A stretch of 7,427 nt of DNA. Origin: Candidatus Latescibacteria bacterium 4484_181 (GTDB lineage: Bacteria; Latescibacterota; MVCY01). The notes under the pieces were generated by a model. The model was not told the origin of the DNA. It saw only the letters and a program-made list of their open reading frames with translations, and ran no database searches. Made by a program: the position numbers and the translations under genes. Where the stretch lies: positions 1 to 7,427 of the forward strand of contig MVCY01000044.1 of the NCBI GenBank assembly GCA_002049985.1. The letters are read 5' to 3'. Shown one piece after another: positions 6,344 to 7,427 of the stretch (the stretch's first letter is position 1; each line of letters starts with the position of its first letter).

Positions 6344-7427
6344 TAGGGGAGGCCGCGGGATCTATCTCCTTGCCGGTTCACGCCTCTGTTTCTGGAAAGG
6401 TGGTGGATGTATGCTTTTTCCCTCATCCGCTGTTCCGGCAGGCAGAGACGGTAGTGATCGAATCGGATGGAGCAGACGTTTGGGAGGAAAGTGTAGGCGA
6501 ACCGGTAGACATCGACTGTCTGAGTCCTGACCAGATGCGGGAGGCAATATTGAAAGCTGGAGTAGCCGGAATGGGGGGAGCAGCTTTTCCCACCCATGTG
6601 AAACTCTCTCCCCATGAGGGAAAACAGATTGACACGGTGATCCTCAACGGCGCCGAATGCGAGCCGTACCTGACCTGCGATCATCGTCTGATGCTGGAAT
6701 TCTCTGAAAAGATCGTGGCCGGGCTGAAAATAATCCTCAAAATACTTGGATGCCAAAAGGCGTACATCGCTGTCGAAGTGAACAAGCTCGATGCGATTGC
6801 CCGATTGAAGCAGGCAACAGAGGACGACGGACATATCAGTATCGTCCCCCTGAAGGTGAAATACCCCCAGGGGGCTGAGAAACAGTTGATCTATGCAATC
6901 ACTCAAAGGGAAGTCCCTTCCGGCGGGCTTCCTATGGATGTGGGCTGTGTCGTTCAGAATGTTGCCACAGCCTTTGCCATAAATGAAGCCGTAAGCCTGA
7001 ACAAACCTTTAATTGAGAGGGTGGTCACGGTGACCGGTCCAGGGGTGAAAGAACCACGGAACATATGGGTGAGAATAGGTACTCCGGTGCGGGAGCTTAT
7101 CGAGCAGTGTGGGGGATACCAGCCAGGGGTTAGAAAATTGATTGTGGGCGGACCTATGATGGGGGTGGCACAGTACACTGATGAAATCCCGGTAATCAAG
7201 GGCACCTCTGGTATTCTGGTGCTGACCGAAGAGAGTTCTCCTCCGCCTAGTTCCCGACCTTGCATCTCCTGTGGGAAATGCGTGGAGGCGTGTCCTATGG
7301 GTCTTATGCCCAATATGATAGGTAAGCTGGTAGAACACCGGCGATTCAGCGAAGCCCAAGAGTACGGGATCTTGGACTGCATAGAGTGCGGTTGTTGTGC
7401 CTATGTATGTTCATCTAAAATAAATCT
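6247..7427 (+). CDS. rnfC: Rnf electron-transport complex subunit C (RnfC), 5'-truncated without a start, 3' partial
   Basis: RnfC is the peripheral NADH/FMN- and Fe-S-binding subunit of the ion-pumping ferredoxin:NAD+ oxidoreductase. The frame opens after the TGA at 6244-6246 and stays open to the window end. Family motifs appear in order: IPLQQHTGTPARAVVKKGD (6265-6321), PVHASVSGKV (6373-6402), AGVAGMGGAAFPT (6556-6594), NGAECEPYLTCD (6646-6681), KYPQGAEKQL (6859-6888), an SLBB-like region (RVVTVTGPGV onward, about 7018-7110), then 4Fe-4S motifs CISCGKCVEACP (7261-7296) and CIECGCCAYVC (7378-7410). The second motif is followed by Ser rather than the usual Pro. Roughly 40 N-terminal residues, including the usual GGxHPxxxK segment, are missing, and upstream DNA encodes the SAM-transferase remnant. 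No ATG, GTG or TTG precedes the GTG at 6340, which lies inside the first domain. The gene may be dead, or may be expressed from an internal start. The C-terminus lies outside the window. Confidence 0.9.
6310..6316 (+). other. A_AAA_AAG slippery heptamer in -1 phase
   Basis: In the frame of the SAM-transferase remnant these bases read xxA AAA AAG, the classical bacterial -1 slippery arrangement. A -1 slip moves exactly into the rnfC frame (AAA AAA GGC). A weak AGGG lies eight bases upstream (6298-6301). I see no strong hairpin at the usual distance downstream. The As also encode the Lys-Lys of the conserved VVKKGD of RnfC, so chance is the simpler explanation. Confidence 0.4.

Noticed and set aside
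6339..6369. Downstream hairpin as a frameshift stimulator (GGTGATAG against CTATCTCC)
   Set aside because: It begins more than 20 bases after the slippery run, has a mismatch and a 15-base loop, so it is too weak and too far to count as support.
6046..6906. 286-codon reverse-strand open frame across the SAM-transferase/rnfC region
   Set aside because: It is antisense to well-supported family motifs on the + strand, crosses both genes and its translation resembles no protein I know.
6954..7382. Reverse-strand open frames of 142 and 116 codons over rnfC
   Set aside because: They lie opposite conserved RnfC motifs, including the first 4Fe-4S site, and look like codon-bias shadows.

Overview
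The window reads as chromosomal DNA of an uncultivated or little-studied Gram-negative-type bacterium, probably of an FCB-like or WOR-3-like lineage. This is inferred from exported proteins that end in a FlgD-Ig/T9SS type A-like tail (YPNP...IYDxxGRLV...WDGKD..G..VASGVYIYRL...RKLVVV), combined with an Rnf electron-transport gene. No 16S or other marker is present, so the placement is tentative. Every gene seen is on the + strand.

Bases 1-5373 hold three closely spaced genes that look like one transcription unit of exported hydrolases. They are a clan CD, gingipain-like (C25-type) cysteine peptidase that is cut by the left edge; a 717-residue transglutaminase-fold protein that most resembles peptide:N-glycanase (PNGase), with Glu where the third catalytic residue is usually Asp; and an M28 zinc aminopeptidase with a CARDB domain. 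All three carry a related C-terminal Ig-like tail. In the first two genes, 75 bp of the tail DNA is nearly identical (72/75), flanked by much less similar sequence. Together they suggest surface or secreted breakdown of (glyco)proteins: endopeptidase, possible amidase, then aminopeptidase.

Bases 5374-6260 are a small gene graveyard. First comes a badly decayed HEPN-domain gene, readable only across three frames with in-frame TGA stops. Immediately after it lies a fragment of a SAM hydroxide adenosyltransferase (DUF62) that lacks its N-terminus, has a wrecked VDPGVG motif and is cut at its C-terminal end. The fragment runs straight, out of frame, into rnfC, which has lost its start codon and roughly the first 40 residues. 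rnfC then stays open to the right edge, through both 4Fe-4S motifs.

The least expected observations are the nested deletion and decay between the peptidase operon and rnfC, a correctly phased A_AAA_AAG slippery heptamer at the SAM-transferase/rnfC overlap, and the Asp-to-Glu change in the PNGase-like enzyme. I see no CRISPR array, tRNA, rRNA, insertion sequence or convincing terminator.
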